64,000 nucleotides of DNA from Terriglobales bacterium (GCA_025936825.1 JAICSO010000017.1:1-64000); one strand, 5' to 3'; numbered from the stretch's first letter, positions 53,924 to 62,344 are shown. Numbers and translations are program-made. The notes: generated by a model not told the origin, from the sequence alone.

Positions 53924-54442
53924 ATGATCCGTTCCTTCAAAGGAATTTCGCCGACCATCCCAGCTTCATGCTACGTCGACGCCTCTGCCCAAATCATCGG
54001 CGACGTTGTCTTCGGAGAGCATGCGAGCGTGTGGATGAATGCGGTGGTTCGCGGGGATGTGCACGAAATTCGAATCGGCGCGCACTCGAATATTCAGGAT
54101 TGCAGCGTTCTGCATGGCATGAAGGAGCAGTATGGCGTTTATGTGGGCGAATACGTCACCGTAGGTCATAACGTGACGCTGCACGGCTGTCGCGTGGAGG
54201 ACCGTTGCCTGATCGGCATGGGTTCGATCATTCTGAATGGTGCCGTCATCGGGGCAGGATCGATTATTGGCGCGGGAACGTTGATTCCCGAGAAGACCAT
54301 TGTCGAGCCGGGATCATTGTGGGTGGGCGCACCGGGCAAGTTCCGTCGCAAACTGGACGAAAGAGATCAGGCGGCAATCATGCGCTATGCGAACAACTAC
54401 TTGGGGTATAAAGAGTCGTACTTAACGGAGGTTCGGCGCTAG
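53924..54442 (+). CDS. Gamma-carbonic anhydrase family protein
   Basis: The ATG at 53924 (MIRSFKGISPTIPASCYVDA) is favoured over a GTG 15 codons upstream. The 172-residue product is a left-handed beta-helix of hexapeptide repeats. Zinc-site histidines fall in RIGAHSNIQD and VTVGHNVTLHG (about residues 65-105). Relatives include true carbonic anhydrases and inactive homologues; activity cannot be decided here. It precedes hisS by 120 bp. Confidence 0.9.
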   Translation: MIRSFKGISPTIPASCYVDASAQIIGDVVFGEHASVWMNAVVRGDVHEIRIGAHSNIQDCSVLHGMKEQYGVYVGEYVTVGHNVTLHGCRVEDRCLIGMGSIILNGAVIGAGSIIGAGTLIPEKTIVEPGSLWVGAPGKFRRKLDERDQAAIMRYANNYLGYKESYLTEVRR

Positions 54443-54489
54443 AGATGGGAACTTCCCCACTTCTGAAAAAGAACGCGAGAAATGGGGCA

Positions 54490-54562
54490 CCCGCAATCAG
54501 CAGTCAGCCAACATACGCTGCTGGTGAGAACGACGGGCCCACAACCAACAACCAACGACCAA
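54490..54562 (+). repeat. Heptamer arms of two dialects before hisS
   Basis: A left-type GCAATCA/GCAGTCA/GCC stretch (54492-54510) and a right-type CCAACAA/CCAACGA/CCAA arm (54545-54562) flank a centre. The right arm directly abuts the hisS ATG. The arms are not complementary. Confidence 0.6.
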
Positions 54563-55843
54563 ATGATTAAAGCCATTCGAGGAACGCGCGATCTTCTGCC
54601 GCCGGATACGGCGCTGTGGAACTTCGTCGAGAAGACAGTGGGCGAAGTATTTGGCGCATATAACTTCCAGGAAATTCGCACGCCAATCTTCGAGGCCACA
54701 GAGTTGTTCGCGCGCGGCGTAGGCGAAGAGACAGATATTGTTTCGAAGGAAATGTTCACGTGGGAAGACCGAGGTCGTGCACAGAGCGAGAAGAATCAGT
54801 TGTTGACCTTGCGGCCTGAAAACACGGCTGGCGTTGTCCGTGCCTACATCGAACACAACCTTCAGCAGCGCGGGCTGAACAAGCTTTACTACATTGGGCC
54901 GCAGTTTCGAAGGGAGCGTCCGCAGAAGGGACGTTATCGCCAGTTCTACCAAATTGGCGCGGAAGTTATCGGGCCGGCGAGTTCGGGCAGCGAGTCTCCC
55001 ATGCGTGATGCCGAGTTGCTCGAAATGCTCGCTACGCTGCTCGATCGTCTCGGAGTTACCGGATGGACGCTTGAGCTGAACTCCATCGGCTGCGCTGCGG
55101 ATCGCGCGCGGTATAACGAAGCCCTGCGCCAAGCGCTCGACCCAGTCAAGGACAAGATGTGCGGCGACTGCCAACGCCGCGCCGTGACCAACCCGCTCCG
55201 CGTCTTCGACTGCAAAGTTCCCGAAGATCAGCCCATCATCGAGCAACTGCCGCGCATCAGCGAATATCTCGATGAACCTTGCCGTCAGCACTTCGGGCAG
55301 GTCAAGGAGATCCTCACCTCAGCCGGCGTTCCATTTACGTTGAACGATCGCCTGGTGCGCGGACTCGACTACTACACGCGCACGGCTTTTGAGTTCACCC
55401 ACGGAGCTTTGGGCGCTCAGAACGCGATCCTAGGTGGCGGACGTTATGACGGACTTTCCGAATCGCTCGGTGGGCCGCCTGTTCCCGGAATTGGCTTTGC
55501 CATCGGCGAAGACCGTCTCGTTATGTCACTTGGCAAGACTGCTGAGGAAGTCTCTCGCAAGCCCGACGTCTACATCGCGCCGCTCGGCGCCGGTATGAAC
55601 AAAGAAGCCATCCGCCTGGCGCGCGAGTTGCGTCGCCACAATATCGTGGCCGAACTCGGAGACGAAACCTTCCGCCTCAAGAAGTCTCTCGAGACCGGCA
55701 GCAAACTTGGCGCGAAATACGCGTTGATTGTCGGCGAGAATGAGGTCAGCACCGGTGTGTTTGCGTTGAAGAATCTTGCCACCGGCGAGCAGAAGAGCGT
55801 GGCGCGGAATGAACTCGCGGGTGCGATTCGCGCGTCACAATAG
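54563..55843 (+). CDS. hisS: Histidyl-tRNA synthetase
   Basis: The class II synthetase charges tRNA-His. The ATG at 54563 (MIKAIRGTRDLLPPDTALW) gives 426 residues; the frame upstream only reads repeat. Motif 2 is IGPQFRRERPQKGRYRQF and the histidine-specific motifs are LVRGLDYYTRTAFEF and GGGRYDGLSE, followed by motif 3 around PGIGFAIGEDRL. The anticodon-binding domain occupies the last 95 residues. Confidence 0.97.
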   Translation: MIKAIRGTRDLLPPDTALWNFVEKTVGEVFGAYNFQEIRTPIFEATELFARGVGEETDIVSKEMFTWEDRGRAQSEKNQLLTLRPENTAGVVRAYIEHNLQQRGLNKLYYIGPQFRRERPQKGRYRQFYQIGAEVIGPASSGSESPMRDAELLEMLATLLDRLGVTGWTLELNSIGCAADRARYNEALRQALDPVKDKMCGDCQRRAVTNPLRVFDCKVPEDQPIIEQLPRISEYLDEPCRQHFGQVKEILTSAGVPFTLNDRLVRGLDYYTRTAFEFTHGALGAQNAILGGGRYDGLSESLGGPPVPGIGFAIGEDRLVMSLGKTAEEVSRKPDVYIAPLGAGMNKEAIRLARELRRHNIVAELGDETFRLKKSLETGSKLGAKYALIVGENEVSTGVFALKNLATGEQKSVARNELAGAIRASQ

Positions 55844-55867
55844 CGTTATTGACCATGCGATTTTGAT

Positions 55868-56062
55868 CTACGGCTTGTGGAATTTTCGTACTTTCCACAA
55901 AGCACTCAACGCATTTGCGGCTTCTTTAATGGCCTGTTTTTCGGCGCTTTGTGGATTGCGCCGATAAATTGGTTTGTGCCGATCGCTGCCGGCCGCGCCG
56001 CTTTCGTCGCCAATTTTCCCCAATGCCACCGTGAACTTCCCTTGCAAATCTCTTGGACTCAA
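55868..56062 (-). CDS. Small ORF 2 of an overlapping pair, unknown
   Basis: A 64-residue basic product (MSPRDLQGKFTVALGKIGDE at the N-terminus; KEAANALSALWKVRKFHKP at the end) starts at TTG, overlapping the stop of the upstream small ORF (TTGA). GAAGGAG lies 10 nt before it, inside the first ORF. I recognise no family. Translational coupling to ORF 1 is plausible. Confidence 0.45.
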   Translation of the reverse strand: MSPRDLQGKFTVALGKIGDESGAAGSDRHKPIYRRNPQSAEKQAIKEAANALSALWKVRKFHKP

Positions 56063-56265
56063 GTTGTGATGTCTCCTTCAAACATTGTTGATTCAATTAA
56101 AGCCTCTACACGGCTGGCGGCCAATACCGCAGGCTGCGGAAGTGCTTGACGAAATCCATGTAGGTGGGCGAACAAAGGGGCGTAGTTGAGGCTGGTTCTG
56201 TATGATTCATTACGCATTTGGGGGCTTTTGTATTCGTCCTGTGTCACAGGTTGTTGGAAAACCAT
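56059..56265 (-). CDS. Small ORF 1 of an overlapping pair, unknown
   Basis: A 68-residue product (MVFQQPVTQDEYKSPQMRNE at the start) is preceded by GGAGGAG with 6-nt spacing, one of the best Shine-Dalgarno sites in the window. I recognise no family. It is transcribed divergently from the DUF1579-like pair; a 12-bp perfect palindrome lies between them. Confidence 0.5.
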   Translation of the reverse strand: MVFQQPVTQDEYKSPQMRNESYRTSLNYAPLFAHLHGFRQALPQPAVLAASRVEALIESTMFEGDITT

Positions 56266-56359
56266 TGACTTCTCCTCCGTTTACCGCCCGCCGCACCCGT
56301 GAAACAAAAAGGAGGGTCGCGGCTCATCCCAAGTGTGGTGTTATGGATCGCCCAAGTAT

Positions 56360-56371
56360 TGACAATTGTCA
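56360..56371. promoter_or_regulatory. Perfect 12-bp palindrome in a divergent gap
   Basis: TGACAATTGTCA is a perfect dyad. GTCAC...GTGAC (56368-56386) overlaps it as a second inverted pair. Position between divergent genes suggests an operator. Confidence 0.5.
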
Positions 56372-56458
56372 CTGCGGTCCGGTGACGATCCCCACTTTTC
56401 ACCTTCCTCGTTTTGCAGCATGATGTATCGCACAACGGCAGTCCTAAGGAGAATAGGC

Positions 56459-57004
56459 ATGAAGAAAACGGCTGTGATGACGGTGGGCCTGGTTGTTGTC
56501 CTGGCAGCAATAAGCGCGGCGGCGCAGATGACCCCGCCGACGCCCGCTCCGGAACTCAAGAAACTCGACTACTTCATCGGAACGTGGAACATCGATGCGA
56601 CCATCGGTCCCGGACCATGGGGTGGGGGAGGCAAGTTTACGGCAACTGGAAGCGACGAATGGCTGAAGGGCAACTTCTTCGTCGTGGGTCACGATGACTT
56701 CTCCCTGCCTGCCGAGATGGGCGGCGGCGGCACTGCTGTGACCATCATGAGCTACGATCCCGACAAAAAGGTCTATACCGAAGACCGCTACGACAGCAAC
56801 GGCCAGCACCAGAAAAGCTCTGGCACCGTGAATGGCGATACCTGGACGTGGACCTCCGAGAACAACTACGGAGGGATGACGATTCAGGGGCGCCTAACGA
56901 TCAAGGTGGTTTCGCCGACGTCGTACACGACCAAGTACGAAGTTTCGGCTGACGGCGGAGCGACCTGGATGCCCTTCTGGGACGGCAAAGCCACGAAGAA
57001 GTAA
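56459..57004 (+). CDS. Exported DUF1579-like protein, copy 1
   Basis: The ATG at 56459 follows AAGGAG. The 181-residue product has a signal peptide (MKKTAVMTVGLVVVLAAISA) and then PAPELKKLDYFIGTWNIDAT and GSDEWLKGNFFVVGHDD, the pattern of DUF1579-like lipocalin-fold proteins. The end reads WMPFWDGKATKK. It is paralogous to the next gene, with the same QMTPPTPAPELKKL after the signal. Function is unknown. Confidence 0.75.
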   Translation: MKKTAVMTVGLVVVLAAISAAAQMTPPTPAPELKKLDYFIGTWNIDATIGPGPWGGGGKFTATGSDEWLKGNFFVVGHDDFSLPAEMGGGGTAVTIMSYDPDKKVYTEDRYDSNGQHQKSSGTVNGDTWTWTSENNYGGMTIQGRLTIKVVSPTSYTTKYEVSADGGATWMPFWDGKATKK

Positions 57005-57017
57005 GACCCTTAATTGT

Positions 57018-57082
57018 GCGGGCGGAGCCTGCCCCGAGCGACCGACCCTCGGGAGCGAGTCGAATGGGCGCCCTCGCCCGCC
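57018..57082 (+). repeat. GC-rich inverted repeat between the DUF1579-like paralogues
   Basis: GCGGGCG (57018-57024) faces CGCCCGC (57075-57081); an inner CCGAG...CTCGG pair lies between. There is no U-run; it looks like a REP-type element rather than a terminator. Confidence 0.5.
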
Positions 57083-57195
57083 TTGTTCTGTCTATGGGCA
57101 ACTCTTCCAGTTTTTTACAATCTTTGCGATTGACAAGCCGCCAATATTCGCCTATTCTTCGCCCGTCGTGCAGATTGCTCGAACGGAGAAGGTCT

Positions 57196-57735
57196 ATGAA
57201 GGGTTGGTTAATCGGCACTGCCTTGTTAACCTTGGGCATCATCGCGGCGCATTCTGCGTACGCGCAGATGACGCCTCCCACACCCGCACCTGAACTCAAG
57301 AAACTCGAGATGTTTGCCGGTGACTGGACCGCGGAAGGAACTATGACGGCGGCTCCTGGAGCGCCCTCGGGCAAATGGACCATGACCACCCACGCCGAGT
57401 GGATGGAAGGGAGCTTCTTCCTGGTGGAACACGACACCATGGACTTGGGCGCGATGGGCAACGTAAAGGAACTCGCGGTAATGGGATACGATTCCGAGAA
57501 CAAGGTGTACACCTATCGAGCTTTTAGCAGCATGGGTGAGGCAGAGAACGCGACTGGGACGCTGGATGGCGACACATTGACATGGCTCAGCGATGAGCAC
57601 ATGAACGGCCAAATGATGAAGGGGCGCTTCACTATGAAGATCCTTTCACCGACCGCCTACAATATGACGTTCGAGCTGTCGCAGGATGGCAAGCAGTGGG
57701 TGACCGCAATGGAAGGGAAGGCGACGAAAAAGTAG
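57196..57735 (+). CDS. Exported DUF1579-like protein, copy 2
   Basis: The ATG at 57196 follows CGGAGAAGG. The 179-residue product has a signal peptide (MKGWLIGTALLTLGIIAAHS) and the same QMTPPTPAPELKKL start of the mature part as copy 1, then EMFAGDWTAEGTM, THAEWMEGSFFLVEHD and a matching EGKATKK end. The two copies have clearly diverged in the middle, so the duplication is not recent. Confidence 0.75.
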   Translation: MKGWLIGTALLTLGIIAAHSAYAQMTPPTPAPELKKLEMFAGDWTAEGTMTAAPGAPSGKWTMTTHAEWMEGSFFLVEHDTMDLGAMGNVKELAVMGYDSENKVYTYRAFSSMGEAENATGTLDGDTLTWLSDEHMNGQMMKGRFTMKILSPTAYNMTFELSQDGKQWVTAMEGKATKK

Positions 57736-57755
57736 GTATCAATCTCTGGCGCGAC

Positions 57756-57815
57756 CGCGACCCTGCCTCACCCTGTCCTGTTTCCCTGGGGTGGGGCAGT
57801 CGCGTTTATAATCTT
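57756..57815 (+). terminator. Terminator after the DUF1579-like pair
   Basis: CGCGA...CCTGCCTCACCC (57757-57772) can pair with GGGGTGGGGCAG...TCGCG (57789-57804), with a bulge and a 16-nt loop. TTTATAATCTTTTC follows directly. Confidence 0.6.
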
Positions 57816-57838
57816 TTCTTCGGCCCACCAGCACAATT

Positions 57839-57988
57839 GCCATCAGCCGTCAGCCATCAGTAGAAGGCGAACAAGCAAGCTGACGGATATCCCTCAGGGA
57901 TAAATAGATTCCTCACCGCTCAAGCGGTTCGGAATGACAAAGAATAGGTTTTCCTGATGGCTGACGGCTGATGGCTCATAGCTGATAG
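57839..57988 (+). repeat. Heptamer hairpin interrupted by a REP unit (upstream of aspS)
   Basis: The left arm (57839-57862) reads CATCAGC/CGTCAGC/CATCAG. The right arm (57955-57988) reads CTGATGG/CTGACGG/CTGATGG/CTCATAG/CTGATAG. A TTCCTCACCGCT...CGGAATGACA REP unit (57908-57939) sits in the loop, showing that REP units can insert into existing heptamer hairpins. Confidence 0.8.
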
Positions 57989-58008
57989 CTTCTTCCGAAA
58001 GGCAAACT

Positions 58009-59874
58009 TTGCTCGATTTTTTAGGCGACTTAAAACGCACGACAATGTGCGGCGCTCTCCGTGCATCTGACGCGGGGAAGAAGGCCGTGCTCATGGGATG
58101 GGTCAACCGCCGCCGTGACCTCGGCAGCATTATTTTTATTGACCTGCGCGACCGCACTGGTGTGACCCAGGTTGTTTTCAACCGCGAGAATTCCGCCGCT
58201 CACGATAAAGCCGAGCAACTGCGCAACGAGTTCGTCATCGCGGTCATTGGAACGGTGAAACTGCGCGACAAAGATACGGTCAACAAAAACATCGCTACTG
58301 GCGAAGTCGAACTCATCGTCGAAGAACTTCGCATTCTGAACGACTCGAAGCAACTACCGTTCCTGCCGGGCGACACCGTCCTTCCTAACGAAGAGATGCG
58401 GCTGAAGTATCGCTACATCGACCTGCGCCGCGACGCCATGCAGTTCAACATCGAAACGCGGCACAAGGTTTCTAAGGCGATTCGCGATTATCTGTCATCT
58501 CAAGGCTTCTTCGAAATTGAGACGCCATTCATGACGCGCTCGACGCCCGAGGGCGCTCGCGACTATCTCGTGCCAAGCCGCGTGCAGCCGGGGAGTTTTT
58601 ATGCCCTCCCGCAGTCGCCACAGATGTTCAAGCAAATCCTGATGATCTCGGGATTCGATAAGTATTTCCAGATCGTCCGCTGCTTCCGGGACGAGGACTT
58701 CCGCGCCGACCGCCAAGCCGAGTTCACGCAAATAGACCTGGAGATGACATATCCGCGGGTTGAAACGGTGTGGGGCGTTGTCGAGGGATTCTTGACTGCT
58801 GCCTTCAAGGCTGCAGGTGTGGACATCAAGACGCCGTTCCCGCGCATGAGCTACGACGAGGCCATCCGCAAATACGGAAACGACAAGCCCGACATGCGCC
58901 TGCCTGCGATGGTCGACATCCGCGAGGCATTGACACCGGAAGAACTTGAAGAACTGACGACTAAATTCCGCATGCGCAAGGAATTCCCCGTCCAGCTGAT
59001 TCGGATTCCGCACGCGGGAGATATTTCGGGAACCGAGCGCCGCACGATAGGAACGTACGGCGCGTATAACCACGTTCAGGGGCCGGCGTTCGTCCAGTTA
59101 ATGACTGATCCCAAGCGGTTTGCGAAGGATTACGCGGCCTTGTCGGAGAAGGTTGCGGCGTTTGCGAAAGTTGAGGCTGACGATCTGTGGCTATTGGCTG
59201 GCGCGGCTAACAAGCCGGAGAACGCCGCAGTCATGGATCAGGATGTGCAGCATTTCTGCGAGAAATGCGGGTTCTTGCGCCTCGATCTTGCGCAGAAATA
59301 CGCGTCCAAGCACAAGGCCTTTGAAAAAATCGGCGATGTTGCAAAGGATTACCGCTTTCTTTGGGTCTCGGATTTTCCCATGTTCGATTGGGAAAAGGAA
59401 GAAAAGGCGTGGATGCCGGCGCACCATCCGTTCACCACGCTGCATGAAGAAGATTTTGCCAAGCTGGAAGCAAATATTGATTCGGCTCGCGATCCGAAGT
59501 CACCGCTGGGCGAGATTCGCGCACTGGCGTATGACGTGGTGCTGAATGGAACGGAGCTGGGCTCAGGCTCAATCCGTATTCATCGCCAGGATGTACAGAG
59601 AAAAATTTTCCAGGCGCTTGGCATGAGCGACGAAGAAGCCAAAGCGCGCTTCGGGTTTTTCCTGGAGGCGCTGGAGTACGGTACGCCTCCCCATGGCGGC
59701 ATTGCGCTCGGACTCGATCGTATTGTGATGATCCTTACAGGCGCTGAAAGCCTGCGTGAGGTGATCCCATTCCCCAAGACCGCTCGCGCGGTGGACCTGA
59801 TGGTCGATGCCCCAAGTCCCGCGACGGAAAAACAGTTGAAGGAGTTGGGCCTTCTGATCAAGAAGGCTACATAG
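58009..59874 (+). CDS. aspS: Aspartyl-tRNA synthetase
   Basis: This class II synthetase charges tRNA-Asp. The TTG at 58009 gives MLDFLGDLKRTTMCGALRAS, the usual family N-terminus; the next ATG is well inside the fold. The OB-fold anticodon domain is followed by motif 2 FRDEDFRADRQAEFTQIDLE (about residues 222-241), a GAD insertion domain, and motif 3 GIALGLDRIVM near residue 565. The 621 residues suit the bacterial type. Whether it also charges tRNA-Asn is not decidable here. Confidence 0.96.
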   Translation: MLDFLGDLKRTTMCGALRASDAGKKAVLMGWVNRRRDLGSIIFIDLRDRTGVTQVVFNRENSAAHDKAEQLRNEFVIAVIGTVKLRDKDTVNKNIATGEVELIVEELRILNDSKQLPFLPGDTVLPNEEMRLKYRYIDLRRDAMQFNIETRHKVSKAIRDYLSSQGFFEIETPFMTRSTPEGARDYLVPSRVQPGSFYALPQSPQMFKQILMISGFDKYFQIVRCFRDEDFRADRQAEFTQIDLEMTYPRVETVWGVVEGFLTAAFKAAGVDIKTPFPRMSYDEAIRKYGNDKPDMRLPAMVDIREALTPEELEELTTKFRMRKEFPVQLIRIPHAGDISGTERRTIGTYGAYNHVQGPAFVQLMTDPKRFAKDYAALSEKVAAFAKVEADDLWLLAGAANKPENAAVMDQDVQHFCEKCGFLRLDLAQKYASKHKAFEKIGDVAKDYRFLWVSDFPMFDWEKEEKAWMPAHHPFTTLHEEDFAKLEANIDSARDPKSPLGEIRALAYDVVLNGTELGSGSIRIHRQDVQRKIFQALGMSDEEAKARFGFFLEALEYGTPPHGGIALGLDRIVMILTGAESLREVIPFPKTARAVDLMVDAPSPATEKQLKELGLLIKKAT

Positions 59875-59879
59875 TTGCA

Positions 59880-60641
59880 GTGACTTCTTCCTCTCAGGAC
59901 TGGGATTCCTCCCGGTACGCGCAGAACGCGCGCTTTGTATCTGATCTAGGCCAGTCGGTGCTGGAATTGCTCAATCCGCAACCCGGAGAGCGCATTCTGG
60001 ATCTTGGTTGCGGCGACGGGGCCTTGACCGAAAAGCTTGTCGCAGCCGGGGCAGAAGTAGTCGGCGTCGACGGTTCCGCGGACATGGTCAGTGCGTCACG
60101 CGAGCGCGGACTCGATGCTCGCGTGATGGATGCATACGACCTCACCTTCAGCAATGAGTTCGACGCGGTCTTCTCGAACGCCGCGCTGCACTGGATTAAA
60201 CGGGATCCTGACACGGTGATTCAGGGCGTTTACCGCGCCCTAAAGCCCAGCGGGCGTTTCGCGGCTGAAATGGGCGGCCATGGCTGCGTCGCCGCCATAG
60301 TAGTCGCGCTTTGTGCAACTCTAGAGACGCGTGGAATTTCGCAATCTGCGTCGTTCATCCCCTGGTACTTCCCGACTGTTGATGATTATCGTTTGCGTCT
60401 CGAACGTGTCGGGTTTCGAGTCGAGTACATCGCATTGATTCCTCGCCCGACACCTCTACCCACTGGCATGCGCGGCTGGTTGGAGACGTTTGCGATCCCA
60501 TTCACAAACATCTTGCCCGAGAGTGGGCGCGGAGCATTTCTGGATGAAGTCACGCAGCGTTTGGGCCCGGCGCTCTGCGACGAGCGGGGACGCTGGACGG
60601 CGGACTATGTGAGGCTGAGATTTCTGGTGGAGAAGAAATGA
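59880..60641 (+). CDS. SAM-dependent methyltransferase, class I
   Basis: The 253-residue product has a Rossmann-type methyltransferase core: ERILDLGCGDGALTEKLVAA (motif I, about residues 37-56), VVGVDGSADMVSASRERG (acidic end of strand 2), FDAVFSNAALHWI and LKPSGRFAAEM. It resembles the trans-aconitate methyltransferase group, but the substrate is unknown. The GTG start lies 5 nt after the aspS stop, suggesting cotranscription. Confidence 0.88.
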   Translation: MTSSSQDWDSSRYAQNARFVSDLGQSVLELLNPQPGERILDLGCGDGALTEKLVAAGAEVVGVDGSADMVSASRERGLDARVMDAYDLTFSNEFDAVFSNAALHWIKRDPDTVIQGVYRALKPSGRFAAEMGGHGCVAAIVVALCATLETRGISQSASFIPWYFPTVDDYRLRLERVGFRVEYIALIPRPTPLPTGMRGWLETFAIPFTNILPESGRGAFLDEVTQRLGPALCDERGRWTADYVRLRFLVEKK

Positions 60642-60749
60642 TCAGCCGTACTGGCTGGTTCTTAATTCACCTTACTCTCCGGCGTCTTCCCGAAGCCTCG
60701 CGTATTCACCAGCGGGGCGAGGGTCTTGCGTGGAGCGCAGATGCCCCAC

Positions 60750-60801
60750 GCAAGATCCTTCGCTCCGCCTGAAGAACGGATGCGCTCAGGATGACGCCTC
60801 G
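60750..60801 (+). repeat. REP-like unit (methyltransferase-ccmE gap)
   Basis: GCAAGATCCTTCGCTCCGCC, TGAAGAACGGATGCGC and TCAGGATGACGCC form a variant of the GGTCCTTCG...AGGATGACA family with an insert in the middle. It lies between convergent genes; the rest of the 227-bp gap shows nothing more. Confidence 0.6.
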
Positions 60802-60868
60802 AAATAGAAATTGATACGAATGAGTACTGACCGGTCGGCCAGCTTACGCTCGAGTAGCTGAGTCTTTC

Positions 60869-61309
60869 CTACATCCCTGAAGAATTCGGCGAATTGGACG
60901 CGCTGTTCGGCTGCTGGGGCGCGTATTTCGAAGCGCACTTGGCTTGAATCTGTTTGGCGTAGAAGACGTTGTCGCGGCCGAAACTTCCTTCAGCCAGGGC
61001 CTGAGCATTGTCTTTGAACGTATCCGGCGGGGGTTCCGTGCTGTTGTAAACCACGTTGAGTAGTTGATCGTTCTCAACCAGCACAAAACTCATGTTTGTG
61101 CCGCTGCGCTTTATAGATCCCGGCTGCACGTTGCCAGCGACCCGCAGGCGCTTGGTATAGGCGCCGTCGCCCATCCCATGCAGTTCTTTGATGGTGACGT
61201 AGTAGCTCTTGCTCTCCTGCACGCCGGTGTAAGCCAAGTAGCCCAAGGCGAGCAGAATCAGCACCATCGCGATCCCGAATTTCAGGAACTTACTGGATTG
61301 AGAAGACAT
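60869..61309 (-). CDS. ccmE: Cytochrome c maturation protein CcmE, cysteine type
   Basis: CcmE is the periplasmic heme chaperone of system I cytochrome c maturation. The 146-residue product has an N-terminal membrane anchor (FLKFGIAMVLILLALGYLAY), then RVAGNVQPGSIKR, MSFVLVENDQ, PPDTFKDNAQALAEG and QAKCASKYAPQ. Where classical CcmE has HxxxY, this has CxxxY (Cys near residue 125), the variant known from some archaea and deltaproteobacteria. No other ccm gene is adjacent. Confidence 0.88.
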   Translation of the reverse strand: MSSQSSKFLKFGIAMVLILLALGYLAYTGVQESKSYYVTIKELHGMGDGAYTKRLRVAGNVQPGSIKRSGTNMSFVLVENDQLLNVVYNSTEPPPDTFKDNAQALAEGSFGRDNVFYAKQIQAKCASKYAPQQPNSASNSPNSSGM

Positions 61310-61393
61310 GAAGGAACTCTACTCCTGACTCTACTCGCCGCAGAAACAGGGGTCAAGCCAGAGAGGTTTCGCTTATCAGCGCCGTTCCGGCGT

Positions 61394-62221
61394 TCAGAAC
61401 GGAAACCGCACCGAGAGAATCGCGTTGTGGTTGGTCGTATGAAAATGCGTGGTGGCAATCTGATATCCGACACCTACCACGAACCCAACTCTCCCCCAAA
61501 GCGGGAACCGCCCCAGCACCAGCCCCGGCGTCGCGAAATTTTGATGCTGGCCGGCGTTCTTGCCGCCCTGGAAAAACGTGGAGTTCATTTCCACTTCCGG
61601 CCACAGCTTGCGAAACAGCCTGTACTGGAAAGCGTTGTTCCAGCTGTAAGTGCGGCCTAATAAGTTCGTATCGGCGACGGGGAACGTTGCGCCGAACGTT
61701 CCCTGCAAATCGAAATCACGGAAGCCTTTGCCGTACGCGATCGTTGGCGTAATCGTGGCGTGGAGCGCGCCGTTCCTATGGTCACCGGTGGGCACAGTCC
61801 AGCCAAGAAAGGCGGTCAGAATGTATCCGCCGTGCTTCTCGTTCGCGGAAAGCAGGCGGTACTTCACTAGGAACGCAGTGTCGCCGAAGCCGTCGTGTAC
61901 GACAGGATCGTTGTGGGCCAAATATGGAGGCGCGTTGAAGATGACCTCAACCTTTTCGAAAGGAGTTAACTCCAGCCCTTTGCCGCCGTCGTAGTTGTTC
62001 GTGGTGATGCCCTGTCTGTTGTTTTGCCAAAGCTGGTCGTACCGGAACTCCTCTTCCAGGCGAGGCGTGGTGGTGGCAATCGGGGTGATCCAGTGGGGTT
62101 GCTCTTCCTTGGTTTTGTCCACGCGAGCGAACCAATCGCTGAAATATCCATCCTGGGCTGGCGAGAGGGAAGGAGCAAACACAGACAACACCGCAACCGC
62201 GAGCAAGCACGACCGACGCAT
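61394..62221 (-). CDS. Outer-membrane protein, phenol-degradation MetA-type
   Basis: A signal peptide (MRRSCLLAVAVLSVFAPSLS) precedes a beta-rich 275-residue product ending in AILSVRFPF, with the terminal phenylalanine of barrel proteins. The middle (GFGDTAFLVKYRLLSANEKH, TAFLGWTVPTGDH) resembles the 'MetA-pathway of phenol degradation' outer-membrane family. No substrate can be named. It is divergent from the HTH-TOBE regulator, 123 bp away. Confidence 0.7.
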   Translation of the reverse strand: MRRSCLLAVAVLSVFAPSLSPAQDGYFSDWFARVDKTKEEQPHWITPIATTTPRLEEEFRYDQLWQNNRQGITTNNYDGGKGLELTPFEKVEVIFNAPPYLAHNDPVVHDGFGDTAFLVKYRLLSANEKHGGYILTAFLGWTVPTGDHRNGALHATITPTIAYGKGFRDFDLQGTFGATFPVADTNLLGRTYSWNNAFQYRLFRKLWPEVEMNSTFFQGGKNAGQHQNFATPGLVLGRFPLWGRVGFVVGVGYQIATTHFHTTNHNAILSVRFPF

Positions 62222-62312
62222 TTCGAACGTTTCTCTCCTTTAGATCAGAAAAACCGTAAGTGTATCGGCACTGTTATTATTGTGGCAACTTTGATACGGT
62301 TTCATGCAGTTT

Positions 62313-62330
62313 TGTGACTGATCCGTCACA
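62313..62330. promoter_or_regulatory. Dyad operator candidate before the HTH-TOBE gene
   Basis: TGTGAC (62313-62318) and GTCACA (62325-62330) form an inverted pair with a 6-bp spacer, 14 nt before the regulator ATG. The spacing suits a dimeric regulator; autoregulation or control of both divergent genes is possible. Confidence 0.5.
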
Positions 62331-62344
62331 CTGCGAGGAAAAAG

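Noticed and set aside
55877-56149. A plus-strand 90-codon frame over the two small minus-strand ORFs
   Set aside because: It has no Shine-Dalgarno, whereas the minus-strand ORF 1 has a very strong one; the plus frame is treated as the shadow.
62313-62330. A Crp/Fnr binding site
   Set aside because: TGTGA and TCACA are 8 bp apart instead of 6, so it is listed only as a generic dyad.
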